Positions 1-8,846 of a stretch of 64,000 nt of DNA are shown piece after piece. Below the pieces are notes generated by a model, which ran no database searches, was not told the origin of the DNA, and saw only the letters and a program-made list of their open reading frames with translations. Both the position numbers and the translations under genes were made by a program. Origin of the DNA: Sporosarcina sp. P33. GTDB lineage: Bacteria; Bacillota; Bacilli; Bacillales_A; Planococcaceae. How positions within the stretch are numbered: position 1 is the first letter of the stretch; every line of letters begins with the position of its first letter. The stretch covers positions 186,001 through 250,000 of the forward strand of contig NZ_CP015027.1 in NCBI RefSeq assembly GCF_002077155.1. The letters run 5' to 3'.

Positions 1-10
1 GGCTTTCGTT

Positions 11-670
11 TTATTTCTGAATGAACTGCTGTGTCCAGTAATGTCCATTGGCATCATAGCCGATTCCGATGTGTGTGAAGCCCGGTGTCAGGATATTCTG
101 TCTGTGTCCTGCGGAATTCATCCACGCAGTAACGACTTCCTGTGCACTGCGCTGGCCCATCGCAATATTCTCTGCTGCCGAACGGTATGTAACGCCATTC
201 ATCTTCATCTGATCAAATGGTGAACCGTATGTCGGGCTAGTATGCGAGAAGTACTTATTCGCTGCCATGTCTGCTGATTTCTGTTTTGCTGACTTCTGAA
301 GCGCCGCATCAATCTGCAGCGGCTTGAGGCCTGCTTTGGTCCGCTGTGCATTTGTTAAATCGAGCACGGCCTGTTCCGTGGCAGAAACATTGGCAGTTTG
401 CTGCTGGGACGGATTATTGGTTTGCGGTTTACTTGGCTGTGCCGGCTGCTGCTGCGCAGGCGGTGTCGGTTTCTGCACCGGTCTGCTTGGTTTCTGCGGT
501 GCCGGTTTTTGATAATGGTAATTTCCCCAGTAGTACGAGTACACTTGCTGATTTGATACATTCCATGTGTACGTCTTTGTTTGTACCTGATTTGTCGTGC
601 TTGCCTCTGCTGCATGAACAGGCAAAAGAATAGCTGAGCTTAATAAGATGACGGATAACGATTTTTTCAT
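11..670 (-). CDS. Secreted CAP-domain (SCP/YkwD-like) protein
   Basis: The 219-residue product starts with a classic signal peptide of about 24 residues (Lys-Lys, a Leu/Ile/Val core, then an AEA-type cleavage region). A Pro/Gln/Lys-rich linker follows (about residues 55-95), then a C-terminal CAP domain from about residue 100. The family signature is visible: HTSPTYGSPF, AENIAMGQ and HRQNIL carry the conserved His/Glu residues. In Bacillales such proteins (YkwD, and YlbC-like or spore-coat-associated SafA neighbours) are exported; their biochemical role is poorly defined. I chose the ATG at 670 over an upstream ATG at 694 because AAAGGAGG lies just ahead of it, while the upstream ATG would sit before that site. 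It is monocistronic as far as the window shows. Family assignment is firm; substrate unknown. Confidence 0.9.
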   Translation of the reverse strand: MKKSLSVILLSSAILLPVHAAEASTTNQVQTKTYTWNVSNQQVYSYYWGNYHYQKPAPQKPSRPVQKPTPPAQQQPAQPSKPQTNNPSQQQTANVSATEQAVLDLTNAQRTKAGLKPLQIDAALQKSAKQKSADMAANKYFSHTSPTYGSPFDQMKMNGVTYRSAAENIAMGQRSAQEVVTAWMNSAGHRQNILTPGFTHIGIGYDANGHYWTQQFIQK

Positions 671-849
671 CTTGGTCCCTCCTTTTCTACGCAACCTATC
701 ATAACGTCAGAGAAAAGGAGAAATCTTGGTAAATCAAACCATTTTGTCCAGTGAACTCTACAAAGCTATGAAATGAGAGTTTGAGTCACCTGAGTTTTGG
801 CAACATTATCCGTCAAAGCTGACTATTACCAATAAAAAGCTATTGACAC

Positions 850-1749
850 CTAGTTTTCAGGCACATATTGGATATTGTCGAGCTGTTCGCCGATGATTAC
901 TAATTTCGATGGAATCTGTATATATTCCGGCATCCAGTTGACCATTCCGTATGCGTATTGAAATAAATGAGAGTAACGCGAGCCTTCCAGCTGAATATAC
1001 CCTTTCATCCGATAGACAGAGTCCGGTATTGTCCGCACCCAGTCTTCAAAGTGTTCTTGGTTGATCGGCTGATCGAATGACAGCGTTTTGGAAGTGAGCG
1101 GTAATCCGCTGCCTGTCGCAACCGGTTGCTTCGGCGCTGCCGCGTTTACCATCTTCTCGATGTAACTGAAATCAGCTTTCGCCTCCACCGTCTGTATAAG
1201 CGGTGCATAGCTGTTGAATTGCGTTACCTGCATCGTCACAAATGCCAGCTGGCTGTCTGTCAGCAGATCCGTTTTATTCAGCAGCAGAAAGTTCGCGTGG
1301 CGAATTTGCTCCAGGAATAATGTAAGCATGCGCGGAGAGAGCTTGTCACGGTCGATCCAGCGCTTTGCATCGACTACGGTAACAATCCCCTTAACATCCA
1401 GCTGATCAGCGAATAACGGAGAGCAGACAGCGTCTAACGCCTCCACCGGATGTGCAGCGCCTGTCGTCTCAATAAACAGCACATCAATTTCAGGGTAATC
1501 TGTCAGCAGCCCCTGCAACTGCGCCTCTGTTGATTCAGCACCTGTACAGCAAATGCAGCCGTTCAATAATTCTTTTAGCGGTACTTCTCCCGCATCCTCT
1601 ACAATTCGACTGTCGACATTCAGTTCGCCGAATTCATTCATCAGAACGGCGGGCTGTCTGCCGGACTTCTTCACCTGCTCCACTAATTGAACAAGTAGCG
1701 ACGTTTTGCCGCTTCCGAGAAAGCCGCTGAGTAAATATACATCCATCAT
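850..1749 (-). CDS. CobW/G3E-family GTPase (metal chaperone type)
   Basis: This 299-residue protein has the G3E P-loop GSGKT at residues 12-16, a GCICC metal-binding motif near residue 65, an NKTD guanine-specificity motif near residue 158 and a C-terminal CobW_C domain from about residue 215. G3E GTPases (YjiA, YeiR, ZNG1, B. subtilis YciC) load or deliver metals, often zinc, to client proteins in the cytosol. No Zur box or cobalamin gene is visible beside it, so the metal cannot be read from context. It follows ctpA on the same strand after a 62-bp gap holding a 13-bp hairpin, and AAAGGAT precedes the ATG. Two consecutive ATGs leave the start uncertain by one codon. Confidence 0.88.
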   Translation of the reverse strand: MMDVYLLSGFLGSGKTSLLVQLVEQVKKSGRQPAVLMNEFGELNVDSRIVEDAGEVPLKELLNGCICCTGAESTEAQLQGLLTDYPEIDVLFIETTGAAHPVEALDAVCSPLFADQLDVKGIVTVVDAKRWIDRDKLSPRMLTLFLEQIRHANFLLLNKTDLLTDSQLAFVTMQVTQFNSYAPLIQTVEAKADFSYIEKMVNAAAPKQPVATGSGLPLTSKTLSFDQPINQEHFEDWVRTIPDSVYRMKGYIQLEGSRYSHLFQYAYGMVNWMPEYIQIPSKLVIIGEQLDNIQYVPEN

Positions 1750-1771
1750 GAATTTTCATCCTTTCCATAGA

Positions 1772-1805
1772 GAACACGCGTCCAACCGTAGCTGGACGCG
1801 TGTTC
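1772..1805 (-). terminator. Hairpin between ctpA and the G3E GTPase gene
   Basis: A perfect 13-bp stem (GAACACGCGTCCA at 1772-1784 and its complement at 1793-1805) with an 8-nt loop lies just after the ctpA stop. There is no run of U after it on either strand, so it is either a weak terminator, an mRNA-stabilising 3' structure, or a partial attenuator ahead of the downstream GTPase gene. Confidence 0.5.
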
Positions 1806-1811
1806 AGATCA

Positions 1812-3308
1812 TTATGAGTTGATTTCTTTCAGGACAATTTCTTTCGCTTTCAGCAATTGCGGGTCATCTTCTTTCATTTTGTCCCGTAATTTCTGCATTA
1901 AGCCAATTGTCGTATCACCAGTAAGCACACCTGTCTGATCCTGTGACAGATCTTTCTGCAGTGCTTTAACTGCTTCAGTTGTATTGCTGTCATAAAGGCC
2001 ATCTGCCTCGCCCGGATCATAGCCGACCGCTTCAAGCATTTCTTCAGCTGCCTGCACGGAAGGCGATACGAGCCCTTCGTCCATCTTTTCGGATGAATCC
2101 AAGTACGGCAGTGATGCATACGACGGATAAGGCACGTTCACATCCGGTTCGATGCCTTTTTTATGGATCCAGTTGCCGTCAGGTGTCAGCCACTTAGCAG
2201 TTGTCAGCTTCAAGTTTGATCCGTCCGGCAATTGTGTCGGTGTCTGAACCGTTCCTTTACCGAACGTTTTCACACCAACGATCGGAATTCCGGCAGACTC
2301 TTTCAGCGCCCCGGCTAAGATCTCAGAAGCAGATGCACTGCCTTCGTCTACGATCAATGCGACGGGAACGGTTACTTTTTGTCCGTCTGATGCCGGATAT
2401 GCTTCAGGCGGCATGCCTTTTTCTTCGGTCTGGAATAAGATCTTTCCTTTTTCCACAAAGAGATCGGAAATGTCGATGGCACCGCTTAAAATGCCGCCCG
2501 GGTTCTGGCGCACGTCAATGAGGACGCCTTCCATGCCTTTATCGGTCATTTCATTGAATGCCTCGAGTAATTCCTCATACGTGTGTTCAGAGAACGATGT
2601 AATGTTGATATGTGCAATATTATCATCAAGCATCTCTGCGTAGACCGTGTTGATCGGGATCACATCACGGACGATTTTCACGTCAAATGGATCCGATTTC
2701 TCACCGCGTCTAACAGACAATGTAACTGTCGATCCTTTTTCACCGCGGATCAGCAGCACTGCTTCGGATGAAGACATGCCTTGTATGCTTTCGCCGTCTA
2801 CGGAGAGAACGACGTCATTTGGCAGTAAGCCTGCTTTTTCAGCGGGCGAATTTTTAATCGGTGAAACGATGCTGATATAACCGTTTGATTCTTGAATTTC
2901 CGCGCCAATCCCTTCAAAGCTTGAAGAAATGCTTTCATTCAATTGTTTCGCTTCTTTTTCATTCAGGTAATCGGAATACGGATCACCCAGAGAATCGACC
3001 ATTCCGTTAATCGCACCGTCAATAACGACTTGATCATCCACATCGTCAAAATAGTTTTCTTTCAGTTGATCATATGCATCGAAAAGTTTTTTAAACTCTT
3101 TTCGTTCACTTCCCACTTGCTGTGGCTTGACGACTTCTACAACCTTTTCATCACCGACCGTCAGCGCGAAGAATGTGACGGCTGCTGTCGACAGCACAAG
3201 GAAAAAAATGAGCATGATCAATGAAAACGGTTTGATTCGGAGATAGCGGCCGGATTTCGGCGCGTCCGGCTCCTGTTCTCCGTTCTCACGCGAATCGTTT
3301 TCGTTCAT
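1812..3308 (-). CDS. ctpA: Carboxyl-terminal processing protease (S41), CtpA-like
   Basis: The 498-residue protein has a cytosolic N-terminus, one membrane anchor at about residues 28-50, an S41 N-terminal helical region, a PDZ domain (about 115-190), an S41 catalytic domain with the Ser-Lys dyad (the Ser in DEGSASASE and the Lys in GVKTFGKGT) and a C-terminal peptidoglycan-binding-1 domain (about 415-480). Members cleave exported proteins near their C-termini outside the membrane. Position next to deoD matches the ctpA locus of B. subtilis rather than the sporulation-signalling ctpB locus, so I favour CtpA. TAGGGAAG precedes the ATG. It is separated from deoD by the deoD terminator and so is probably transcribed separately. 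Confidence 0.93.
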   Translation of the reverse strand: MNENDSRENGEQEPDAPKSGRYLRIKPFSLIMLIFFLVLSTAAVTFFALTVGDEKVVEVVKPQQVGSERKEFKKLFDAYDQLKENYFDDVDDQVVIDGAINGMVDSLGDPYSDYLNEKEAKQLNESISSSFEGIGAEIQESNGYISIVSPIKNSPAEKAGLLPNDVVLSVDGESIQGMSSSEAVLLIRGEKGSTVTLSVRRGEKSDPFDVKIVRDVIPINTVYAEMLDDNIAHINITSFSEHTYEELLEAFNEMTDKGMEGVLIDVRQNPGGILSGAIDISDLFVEKGKILFQTEEKGMPPEAYPASDGQKVTVPVALIVDEGSASASEILAGALKESAGIPIVGVKTFGKGTVQTPTQLPDGSNLKLTTAKWLTPDGNWIHKKGIEPDVNVPYPSYASLPYLDSSEKMDEGLVSPSVQAAEEMLEAVGYDPGEADGLYDSNTTEAVKALQKDLSQDQTGVLTGDTTIGLMQKLRDKMKEDDPQLLKAKEIVLKEINS

Positions 3309-3336
3309 TGTCTTCCCTACTTTCTAAAATCCCGTG

Positions 3337-3363
3337 AAAAGACCGCTGCCAGGAGCGGTCTTT
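3337..3363 (-). terminator. Rho-independent terminator of deoD
   Basis: AAAGACCGCT at 3338-3347 pairs with AGCGGTCTTT at 3354-3363 around a 6-nt loop; on the minus strand the stem ends in TTTT. It sits between the deoD stop and the ctpA start. Confidence 0.85.
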
Positions 3364-3389
3364 GTTCACAAGTTCTCTATCCATTTGTA

Positions 3390-4094
3390 TTAGTCCGCAA
3401 TCGCTGCGTCAAGTGCCACTTCAATCATTTCGTTGAATGTCGTCTGACGCTCTTCAGGTGTTGTGATTTCGCCTGTAATGATATGGTCACTTACTGTTAA
3501 CACTGCCAATGCTTGACGGCCGTAACGGGCTGCGAGCGTATACAGAGCCGCCGCTTCCATTTCCACTGCCAATACGCCGTGGCGGGCAAGTTTTTCATGC
3601 TGTGCGTCTTCATTATAGAAGAAATCTTCCGTGTAGACGTTCCCCACTTGCAGGTGCAGACCTTTTTCCTTCCCTGCATGATACGCTTTCAACAGTAAGT
3701 CGAAGTTTGCAATCGGCGCAAAACGGATCGGTCCGAATGACACATCATTTAATGAGGAATTCGTTGTTGCCGCTTGCGCCAGAATGACGTCACGTACTTT
3801 CACGTCTTTCTGGATCGCGCCGCACGTACCGACACGGATCAATTTTTGTACGTCAAATTCCTGGATCAGTTCTGTTGCATAAATCGAAATGGACGGTACA
3901 CCCATCCCTGTGCCCTGCACGGAAATACGCTTTCCTTTGTATGTGCCGGTAAAGCCGAACATGTTCCGAACTTCGTTATACTGCACCACATCTTCTAGAA
4001 ATGTCTCTGCAATATATTTTGCACGCAGCGGGTCTCCGGGAAGAAGAACCGTTTCCGCGATATCACCTGGTTTTGCATCAATATGTATACTCAT
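3390..4094 (-). CDS. deoD: Purine nucleoside phosphorylase (DeoD type)
   Basis: At 234 residues this matches the hexameric DeoD family, which splits purine (deoxy)nucleosides with phosphate into base and (deoxy)ribose-1-phosphate for salvage. Visible signatures are [11 protein letters not shown] near the N-terminus (phosphate site), the GTCGA segment near residue 90, EMEAAALYT near residue 178 (nucleoside site) and the SDHI segment carrying the catalytic Asp near residue 201. GAGGCGG precedes the ATG. It is followed by its own terminator, so it forms a single-gene unit downstream of the msr-yozE group. Assignment is secure. Confidence 0.97.
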   Translation of the reverse strand: MSIHIDAKPGDIAETVLLPGDPLRAKYIAETFLEDVVQYNEVRNMFGFTGTYKGKRISVQGTGMGVPSISIYATELIQEFDVQKLIRVGTCGAIQKDVKVRDVILAQAATTNSSLNDVSFGPIRFAPIANFDLLLKAYHAGKEKGLHLQVGNVYTEDFFYNEDAQHEKLARHGVLAVEMEAAALYTLAARYGRQALAVLTVSDHIITGEITTPEERQTTFNEMIEVALDAAIAD

Positions 4095-4171
4095 TCATTG
4101 TCCGCCTCATTTCATTATTTTGTTTTCATCATACAGTGATTTAGAACGAGATGCAATGAAGACCTTAGCCG

Positions 4172-4405
4172 TTACCTGCTGCATAAGTCTGTATACATTG
4201 CATAAAGTTCATCAAAGGTTGTTGAACGTAAATCATCGTCCGCTTTGTCTTCAACGTAACGGGACAAGGAATCGAAATCCTCTTCATCCTTCGGAAAACT
4301 TGCATCGCGGAACATTTTTTCTGCAAACAGCGCTTTTACATCATCGCTTCCGCCGCCGCGAAATCTCAGCGCGAAATGATAAAAGGATCGATCCATCGCC
4401 GTCAC
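4172..4405 (-). CDS. yozE: YozE family small protein (UPF0346)
   Basis: This 77-residue product matches the YozE family (a small SAM-like helical fold of unknown function) in its opening pattern of an aromatic FYH motif, a central SFPKD segment and a closing TFDELYAMY helix. It lies 6 bp downstream of msrB on the same strand, so it is almost certainly cotranscribed with the methionine sulfoxide reductases. The first ATG, or the ATG three codons inside, could be the start. Function is unknown; membership of the oxidative-stress run is only contextual. Confidence 0.85.
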   Translation of the reverse strand: MTAMDRSFYHFALRFRGGGSDDVKALFAEKMFRDASFPKDEEDFDSLSRYVEDKADDDLRSTTFDELYAMYTDLCSR

Positions 4406-4411
4406 CTTCCC

Positions 4412-4837
4412 TCACTCAAATAACCTTTTGTATTCGCTGTAGCCTTCTGATTCCAGGTCCTGTACGGGAATGAAACGCAGAGCCGCGGAATTAATGCAGT
4501 AGCGCAGTCCGCCCTGTTCGCTTGGTCCGTCGGGGAAGACATGTCCAAGGTGAGAATCCGCTGTCTTGCTGCGCACTTCCGTTCGCCGCATGCCGTGAGT
4601 CGCATCAAAATGCTCCGTCACTTCTGCCGCTTCAATCGGTTTTGTAAAGCTTGGCCATCCGCATCCCGCATCATACTTGTCTTTTGAGCTGAATAATGGT
4701 TTGCCAGAGACGATATCGACATAGATTCCGTCTTCATAATGCGCATCATATTCATTACGAAACGGCGGTTCTGTCCCGTTTTCCTGCGTCACATGATACT
4801 GTATTTCTGTCAAGCGATCGCGCAAATCTTTTTTCAT
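4412..4837 (-). CDS. msrB: Peptide methionine-R-sulfoxide reductase MsrB
   Basis: The 141-residue MsrB reduces the R epimer of methionine sulfoxide in proteins. The signature DAGCGWPSF segment and the catalytic [10 protein letters not shown] region near the C-terminus are both present. The start at 4837 overlaps the msrA stop by an ATGA arrangement and has GGGGGA at correct spacing; the earlier in-frame ATG at 4852 lies inside msrA and lacks this. The tight msrA-msrB overlap implies translational coupling and shared oxidative-stress control. Confidence 0.96.
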   Translation of the reverse strand: MKKDLRDRLTEIQYHVTQENGTEPPFRNEYDAHYEDGIYVDIVSGKPLFSSKDKYDAGCGWPSFTKPIEAAEVTEHFDATHGMRRTEVRSKTADSHLGHVFPDGPSEQGGLRYCINSAALRFIPVQDLESEGYSEYKRLFE

Positions 4838-5364
4838 GAACGATTCCCCCAATGCTGTTCGATAAATCCTGCACGCCCTGATGCGACAGTGTAGCTCGCA
4901 TAGCGGTCTGGGTTCTTTTCATAAAACTGCTGATGATAGTCTTCCGCTGCATAAAACTCCTTGGCCGGTAAGATTTCCGTCACGATTGGCGCATTGAATT
5001 TCCCGCTTTCCTGCAGTTCTTTTTTCGACTGTTCCGCCGCCTTCTGCTGTTCTTCAGAGTTAGTATAGATGGCGGACTTGTACGATTCGCCGCGGTCATG
5101 GAACTGTCCGCCTGCGTCAGTCGGATCAATTACCTGCCAGAAAATATTCAGTAATTCTTCATAACTGATGACCGTGTCATCAAATTCAATTCGTACAGCT
5201 TCGCGGTGGCCTGTTGTATTGGAACACACTTCTTCATACGTTGGATTAACAGTATGTCCGCCGGTATAACCGCTTGTTACTGAATGCACACCATCGTATA
5301 GGTCAAAAGGCTTGACCATACACCAGAAGCACCCGCCTGCAAATGTTGCGTATTGTGTTGCCAT
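4834..5364 (-). CDS. msrA: Peptide methionine-S-sulfoxide reductase MsrA
   Basis: This 176-residue enzyme repairs the S epimer of methionine sulfoxide. The GCFWC active-site motif is at residues 11-15 with catalytic Cys12, followed by the family segment TSGYTGG and the EDYHQQ region. It is cotranscribed with msrB (ATGA overlap) and lies 13 bp after ypmS. The order ypmR-ypmS-msrA-msrB resembles B. subtilis, where msrA and msrB also form an operon. Confidence 0.97.
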   Translation of the reverse strand: MATQYATFAGGCFWCMVKPFDLYDGVHSVTSGYTGGHTVNPTYEEVCSNTTGHREAVRIEFDDTVISYEELLNIFWQVIDPTDAGGQFHDRGESYKSAIYTNSEEQQKAAEQSKKELQESGKFNAPIVTEILPAKEFYAAEDYHQQFYEKNPDRYASYTVASGRAGFIEQHWGNRS

Positions 5365-5377
5365 AATTGTAGCCTCC

Positions 5378-5962
5378 TTAGTTTTTCGGTATCAATACTT
5401 CCAATATAATCTCATCCTGCGCTAAATTCACTTCTTTTGCTTTGACCTGGACGTCACCGGAAATCGGCAAATCCTCCAAATCGATGAAAATTTCTTCTTC
5501 TTTCGGACGTACAATCATCCATGACGGAAGCTCTACCGAATTTTTCAGCAACTTGAGTACAGTAGAAGGCGGAATATTCAAATCACCTAATTCCATGGAC
5601 GATTGCTTTAAAATTAAGTTTCCGTCTTCGCGTACAATCGGATCAAAATGCATGGCGAGCGGCAGTGTATACGAAAACACTGTCAGTTCCGATGTCAGCA
5701 GCACATCATCACGCATTTCGAGCTCGACCGGCAATGAGCCTTTTACCGCTTTGCGAATATAAGTGTTCGCAATGCCTTCAAAATTTTTCTTAGTGGTATT
5801 CAGCGCCAGCGTGTACCCTTCGTCTTGTTTCGCCGTGTCTTCAGGGAGAGGTGAAGAAGCGGTGGTGCCGCCGATTAAAATGATTAAAACGACCAACGCC
5901 GCCGCCACCAGTCCTGCCAGGCTGAAAAATGCTGCTTTCCAAACATTCATTATATCGTTCAC
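5378..5962 (-). CDS. ypmS: YpmS family membrane-anchored protein (DUF2140)
   Basis: The 194-residue product has a single N-terminal transmembrane segment (about residues 9-31) and an extracytoplasmic domain typical of YpmS/DUF2140: a run through [36 protein letters not shown] and a C-terminal beta-rich region. Its start overlaps the ypmR stop as ATGA, so the two are translationally coupled. YpmS function is unknown; pairing with a lipoprotein esterase suggests a shared envelope job. Confidence 0.9.
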   Translation of the reverse strand: MNDIMNVWKAAFFSLAGLVAAALVVLIILIGGTTASSPLPEDTAKQDEGYTLALNTTKKNFEGIANTYIRKAVKGSLPVELEMRDDVLLTSELTVFSYTLPLAMHFDPIVREDGNLILKQSSMELGDLNIPPSTVLKLLKNSVELPSWMIVRPKEEEIFIDLEDLPISGDVQVKAKEVNLAQDEIILEVLIPKN

Positions 5963-6762
5963 TCCACTTCCAGCTCAACGGCTGCACAACTCTTGATTTC
6001 GTCTACGAATCGTTCCTCCATCAGATCATACCCTTTACTGTTCGGATGAAAGAAGTCTGTGTGATAAACGAGGTTTTCATTCGAATTAAATAAATCTTCC
6101 ACCGGGACGAAACAGGACATCCCGTCTTTTTCGACCTGTTCTTCAATCGAAAGGTTCCAATCTGCGATGATCTGCTCAAACTCTTGCACTTCGCTAGTTA
6201 CAACGGAGAACGGATTATACAGTCCCGCCACAATGATCGGCGCCGTCGGATTATACAACCGCAATAAATCGAATAACTCCTCGATGCGGTTTTCGAATTT
6301 GCCAAGCTCTTTATAGAAATCAGACAGTTTCATCTGCATGAAATTCCCTTTAACGACTTTCATGATGTCATTTCCGCCGATTGTGAAGACGATATAATCC
6401 GCCTGAACGACGGCTTCTTGGACATCTTCATTTTCAAGCTGTTTGATAAATTGATCACTGCGCCGTCCGCGTTTCGCTAAGTTTACGGCGTCTACCTCCA
6501 ATATGCCTTTCCATTGTTCCATATCCGACGTTAACCGTCCGAAATAACCGCCTTCTTTCCGCTCATCGCCGACACCCTGTGTCAAGGAATCGCCCAATCC
6601 GAGAACATTCACACGTTTGGGCACAAAGTATTCGGGCACGACAAACGGTTCAAAAGCCACGGTCTCCCGTTCTGAAAGCGTCGTATCTTTTTGGCTGAAT
6701 GGGGCTTGGCACCCTACTAAGAACAATGAGAAGACAAATAATAACACTGCTATTCTTCTCAT
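5959..6762 (-). CDS. ypmR: SGNH/GDSL lipoprotein hydrolase YpmR
   Basis: A lipoprotein signal ending LVGC (lipidated Cys18) is followed by an SGNH-hydrolase fold: GLGDSLTQGVGDE (catalytic Ser in block I), the GGND block III and the DFFHPNSKG block V with the Asp-x-x-His pair. Length is 267 residues. YpmR is an exported lipase/esterase-like protein of unknown substrate. AAAGGAT precedes the ATG, 25 bp after degV, and the stop overlaps ypmS. It is likely part of a degV-ypmR-ypmS-msrA-msrB-yozE transcription unit. Confidence 0.93.
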   Translation of the reverse strand: MRRIAVLLFVFSLFLVGCQAPFSQKDTTLSERETVAFEPFVVPEYFVPKRVNVLGLGDSLTQGVGDERKEGGYFGRLTSDMEQWKGILEVDAVNLAKRGRRSDQFIKQLENEDVQEAVVQADYIVFTIGGNDIMKVVKGNFMQMKLSDFYKELGKFENRIEELFDLLRLYNPTAPIIVAGLYNPFSVVTSEVQEFEQIIADWNLSIEEQVEKDGMSCFVPVEDLFNSNENLVYHTDFFHPNSKGYDLMEERFVDEIKSCAAVELEVE

Positions 6763-6787
6763 AATGTCATATCCTTTGCCGTTGAAA

Positions 6788-7624
6788 TTAATCGGTATAA
6801 TACATGAACCCGATTGCGCCTTCTCCCGTATGGGTACTGACGATCGGTGTCGTGAATGTCAGCATCACCTGAATGCCCATTTCTTCAATCTTCTTTTTCA
6901 GCGGTTCCGCCATCGCCAGTCCGTTAGCATGCGCAATGCCGACACTGCGGATGACTTTCCCCGCCGTTTCCTTCTTAAACTCTTCCGCTAAATACGAGAC
7001 AACCTGTTTATGGCTGCGCACTTTTGCAACCGGCGTATAGACACCGTCTTTTAATGTAGCGATCGGTTTAATATTCAGCAACGAACCGAACATCGCTTTG
7101 CCTTTACCGATTCGTCCGCCCTTGACCATATTATCAAGCACGTCGACTACAACGAACAGCGATGAGCGTTTGCGGACACTTTCCAGGGCCGCAGCGATAT
7201 CCTTTACTGTTCTTCCTTCTTCTGCCAGTCTGCAAGCTTCAAGCACCTGGAATGAGAGGGCGTGCGAGATGAACATAGAGTCAATAACCGTGACGTCTGA
7301 GGAAGAGGCGCGGGCAGCTGTCTCTGCAGATTTTACCGTTCCGCTCATGCCGCCTGTCATATGGATCGAAATAATCTGTGACCCGTCTGCACCGAGTTCA
7401 TCGTACAGCTGCTGGAATACACCGACTGCCGGCTGTGAGCTTTTCGGCAGTTCTTCAGCATCACGAATCAAATCCATGAATTCCTCCGCCTGTATATCGA
7501 TGCCGTCAACATAGGATTTTTCATTGATAATTAACGTCAGCGGAACAACGTGAATATTGTATTGATCGATCAGTTCATCCGTTAACGCTGCAGTGGAATC
7601 CGTGACGATATGAATTTTCTTCAT
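6788..7624 (-). CDS. degV: DegV family fatty-acid-binding protein
   Basis: The 278-residue protein carries the DegV pattern: an N-terminal DSTAALTDEL, a TSQPAVGVF-like SSQPA block (about residues 62-66), ISIHMTGGMSGT near residue 90 and a C-terminal THTGEGAIGF. DegV/FakB proteins bind a fatty acid and present it to a FakA kinase; no fakA is in the window, so which role this copy has is open. AAGGAG precedes the ATG. It heads the run leading to ypmR, ypmS and the msr genes. Confidence 0.92.
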   Translation of the reverse strand: MKKIHIVTDSTAALTDELIDQYNIHVVPLTLIINEKSYVDGIDIQAEEFMDLIRDAEELPKSSQPAVGVFQQLYDELGADGSQIISIHMTGGMSGTVKSAETAARASSSDVTVIDSMFISHALSFQVLEACRLAEEGRTVKDIAAALESVRKRSSLFVVVDVLDNMVKGGRIGKGKAMFGSLLNIKPIATLKDGVYTPVAKVRSHKQVVSYLAEEFKKETAGKVIRSVGIAHANGLAMAEPLKKKIEEMGIQVMLTFTTPIVSTHTGEGAIGFMYYTD

Positions 7625-7706
7625 GATTTCTATCTCCTTCGCGTGTGACTATCTGCGATTTTTCATTGTGTATTTGGTATAGTGAGTAGCAGGAGGTGCA
7701 GTTCGA

Positions 7707-8342
7707 TTGGAAGAATCATTCGATTACAAGAACCTGCATGAAGAACGCTGGAATGCGATCACCCATGCAATCGGTTTCTTACTCAGCATACCTGCATTAG
7801 TCTTTCTGATCTTAAAAGGTGTGAAGCAAGGCACCGGAATCGCCGTCGTCAGCTTCACGATATTCGGCGTGTCCATGCTGCTGCTGTTCCTCGCGAGTAC
7901 ACTCTTACATAGTATGCCGGTCAAAGTGAAATCTTTTTTCGCTATTCTTGACCATTCCGCCATTTATGTACTCATCGCCGGGACGTATACGCCATTTTTG
8001 CTGGTCACCTTAAAAGGTGCGCTCGGCTGGACGCTGTTTGGCATCATCTGGGGACTGACCTTGTTCGGTATTTTATTCAAGATCTTTTTCATTCACCGCT
8101 TCGCAAAATTATCGCTTGCCCTGTATATTTTCATGGGCTGGCTGATCATTCTGGCGATTAAACCATTATATGACGCACTGCCGCCAGCCGGTATCTGGCT
8201 GCTCGTGATCGGCGGATTATTCTATACAGCGGGCTCATATTTCTATATGACGCGCCGTGTGCCGTATAATCACGCGATCTGGCATCTGTTCGTGATGGCG
8301 GGCAGTGCGGCAATGTACTTCAGCGTCCTTCTCTATGTGTAG
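7707..8342 (+). CDS. yplQ: Hemolysin III / PAQR family membrane protein YplQ
   Basis: A 211-residue, seven-helix membrane protein of the HlyIII/TrhA (PAQR) family. Visible hallmarks are the cytoplasmic E-x-x-N-x-x-T-H motif near residues 11-21, the Ser-x3-His pattern around ASTLLHSM (about 70), DHSAIY in the third helix and HAIWHLF in the last helix, which supply the metal-binding His residues. B. subtilis YplQ/TrhA influences membrane energetics and fluidity homeostasis. The start is TTG at 7707, chosen because AGGAGGTG lies 8 bp upstream. It is divergent from degV and convergent with dfrA. Confidence 0.92.
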   Translation: MEESFDYKNLHEERWNAITHAIGFLLSIPALVFLILKGVKQGTGIAVVSFTIFGVSMLLLFLASTLLHSMPVKVKSFFAILDHSAIYVLIAGTYTPFLLVTLKGALGWTLFGIIWGLTLFGILFKIFFIHRFAKLSLALYIFMGWLIILAIKPLYDALPPAGIWLLVIGGLFYTAGSYFYMTRRVPYNHAIWHLFVMAGSAAMYFSVLLYV

Positions 8343-8360
8343 AGAAGGGCGTTATTTTTT
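8324..8360 (+). terminator. Terminator of yplQ overlapping its stop codon
   Basis: An 11-bp stem (8324-8334 with 8341-8351, one G-U pair) and a 6-nt loop is followed by TTATTTTTT. The stem includes the yplQ stop codon, and the T-run covers the dfrA stop of the opposing gene, so the two convergent genes are packed with no spare bases. Confidence 0.85.
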
Positions 8361-8834
8361 ATCCCAAATTTGATACGTATACGGTGTGCCGTCCTGCGCA
8401 TAGTGCGGCTCAGACTTGCTCGTTAATGTATAGGTTTCTTCATATTCCGGGAAAAACGTGTCGCCCGGATAATGTTTCTCGATGATGGTGACATACAGTC
8501 TGTCTGCTCCGTCGTCCATCGCCATTTGGAAAATCTCAGATCCGCCAATGACCATCACTTCGTCCGCGTAATCTTTCGCAAGTTGTACCGCGCTCTCCAT
8601 ATCGTGCACGACCGTAACACCGTCAGCTTCATAACTTGGATTGCGTGTAATCACGATATTTAAACGGCCTTTTAACGGACGGCCGATCGATTCGAACGTC
8701 TTGCGTCCCATGATCATCGCCTTGCCCATCGTTTTCTCTTTAAAATACTGAAGTTCTTCCGGAATATACCATGGCATCTCATTGTCTTTGCCGATTACCC
8801 GGCCGAGATCATGTGCCACTAATAATGAAATCAA
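8352..8834 (-). CDS. dfrA: Dihydrofolate reductase
   Basis: At 160 residues this is a standard DHFR: ISLLVAHDLGRVIGKDNEMPW (folate and NADPH site with the MPW block), GRKTFESIGRPL (NADPH-binding), and VIGGSEIF followed by the YPGDTFFPEY closing block. It regenerates tetrahydrofolate from the dihydrofolate produced by thymidylate synthase. It lies 12 bp downstream of thyA on the same strand, an operon that couples producer and consumer of dihydrofolate. Confidence 0.97.
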   Translation of the reverse strand: MISLLVAHDLGRVIGKDNEMPWYIPEELQYFKEKTMGKAMIMGRKTFESIGRPLKGRLNIVITRNPSYEADGVTVVHDMESAVQLAKDYADEVMVIGGSEIFQMAMDDGADRLYVTIIEKHYPGDTFFPEYEETYTLTSKSEPHYAQDGTPYTYQIWDKK

Positions 8835-8846
8835 TGAAATTCCTCC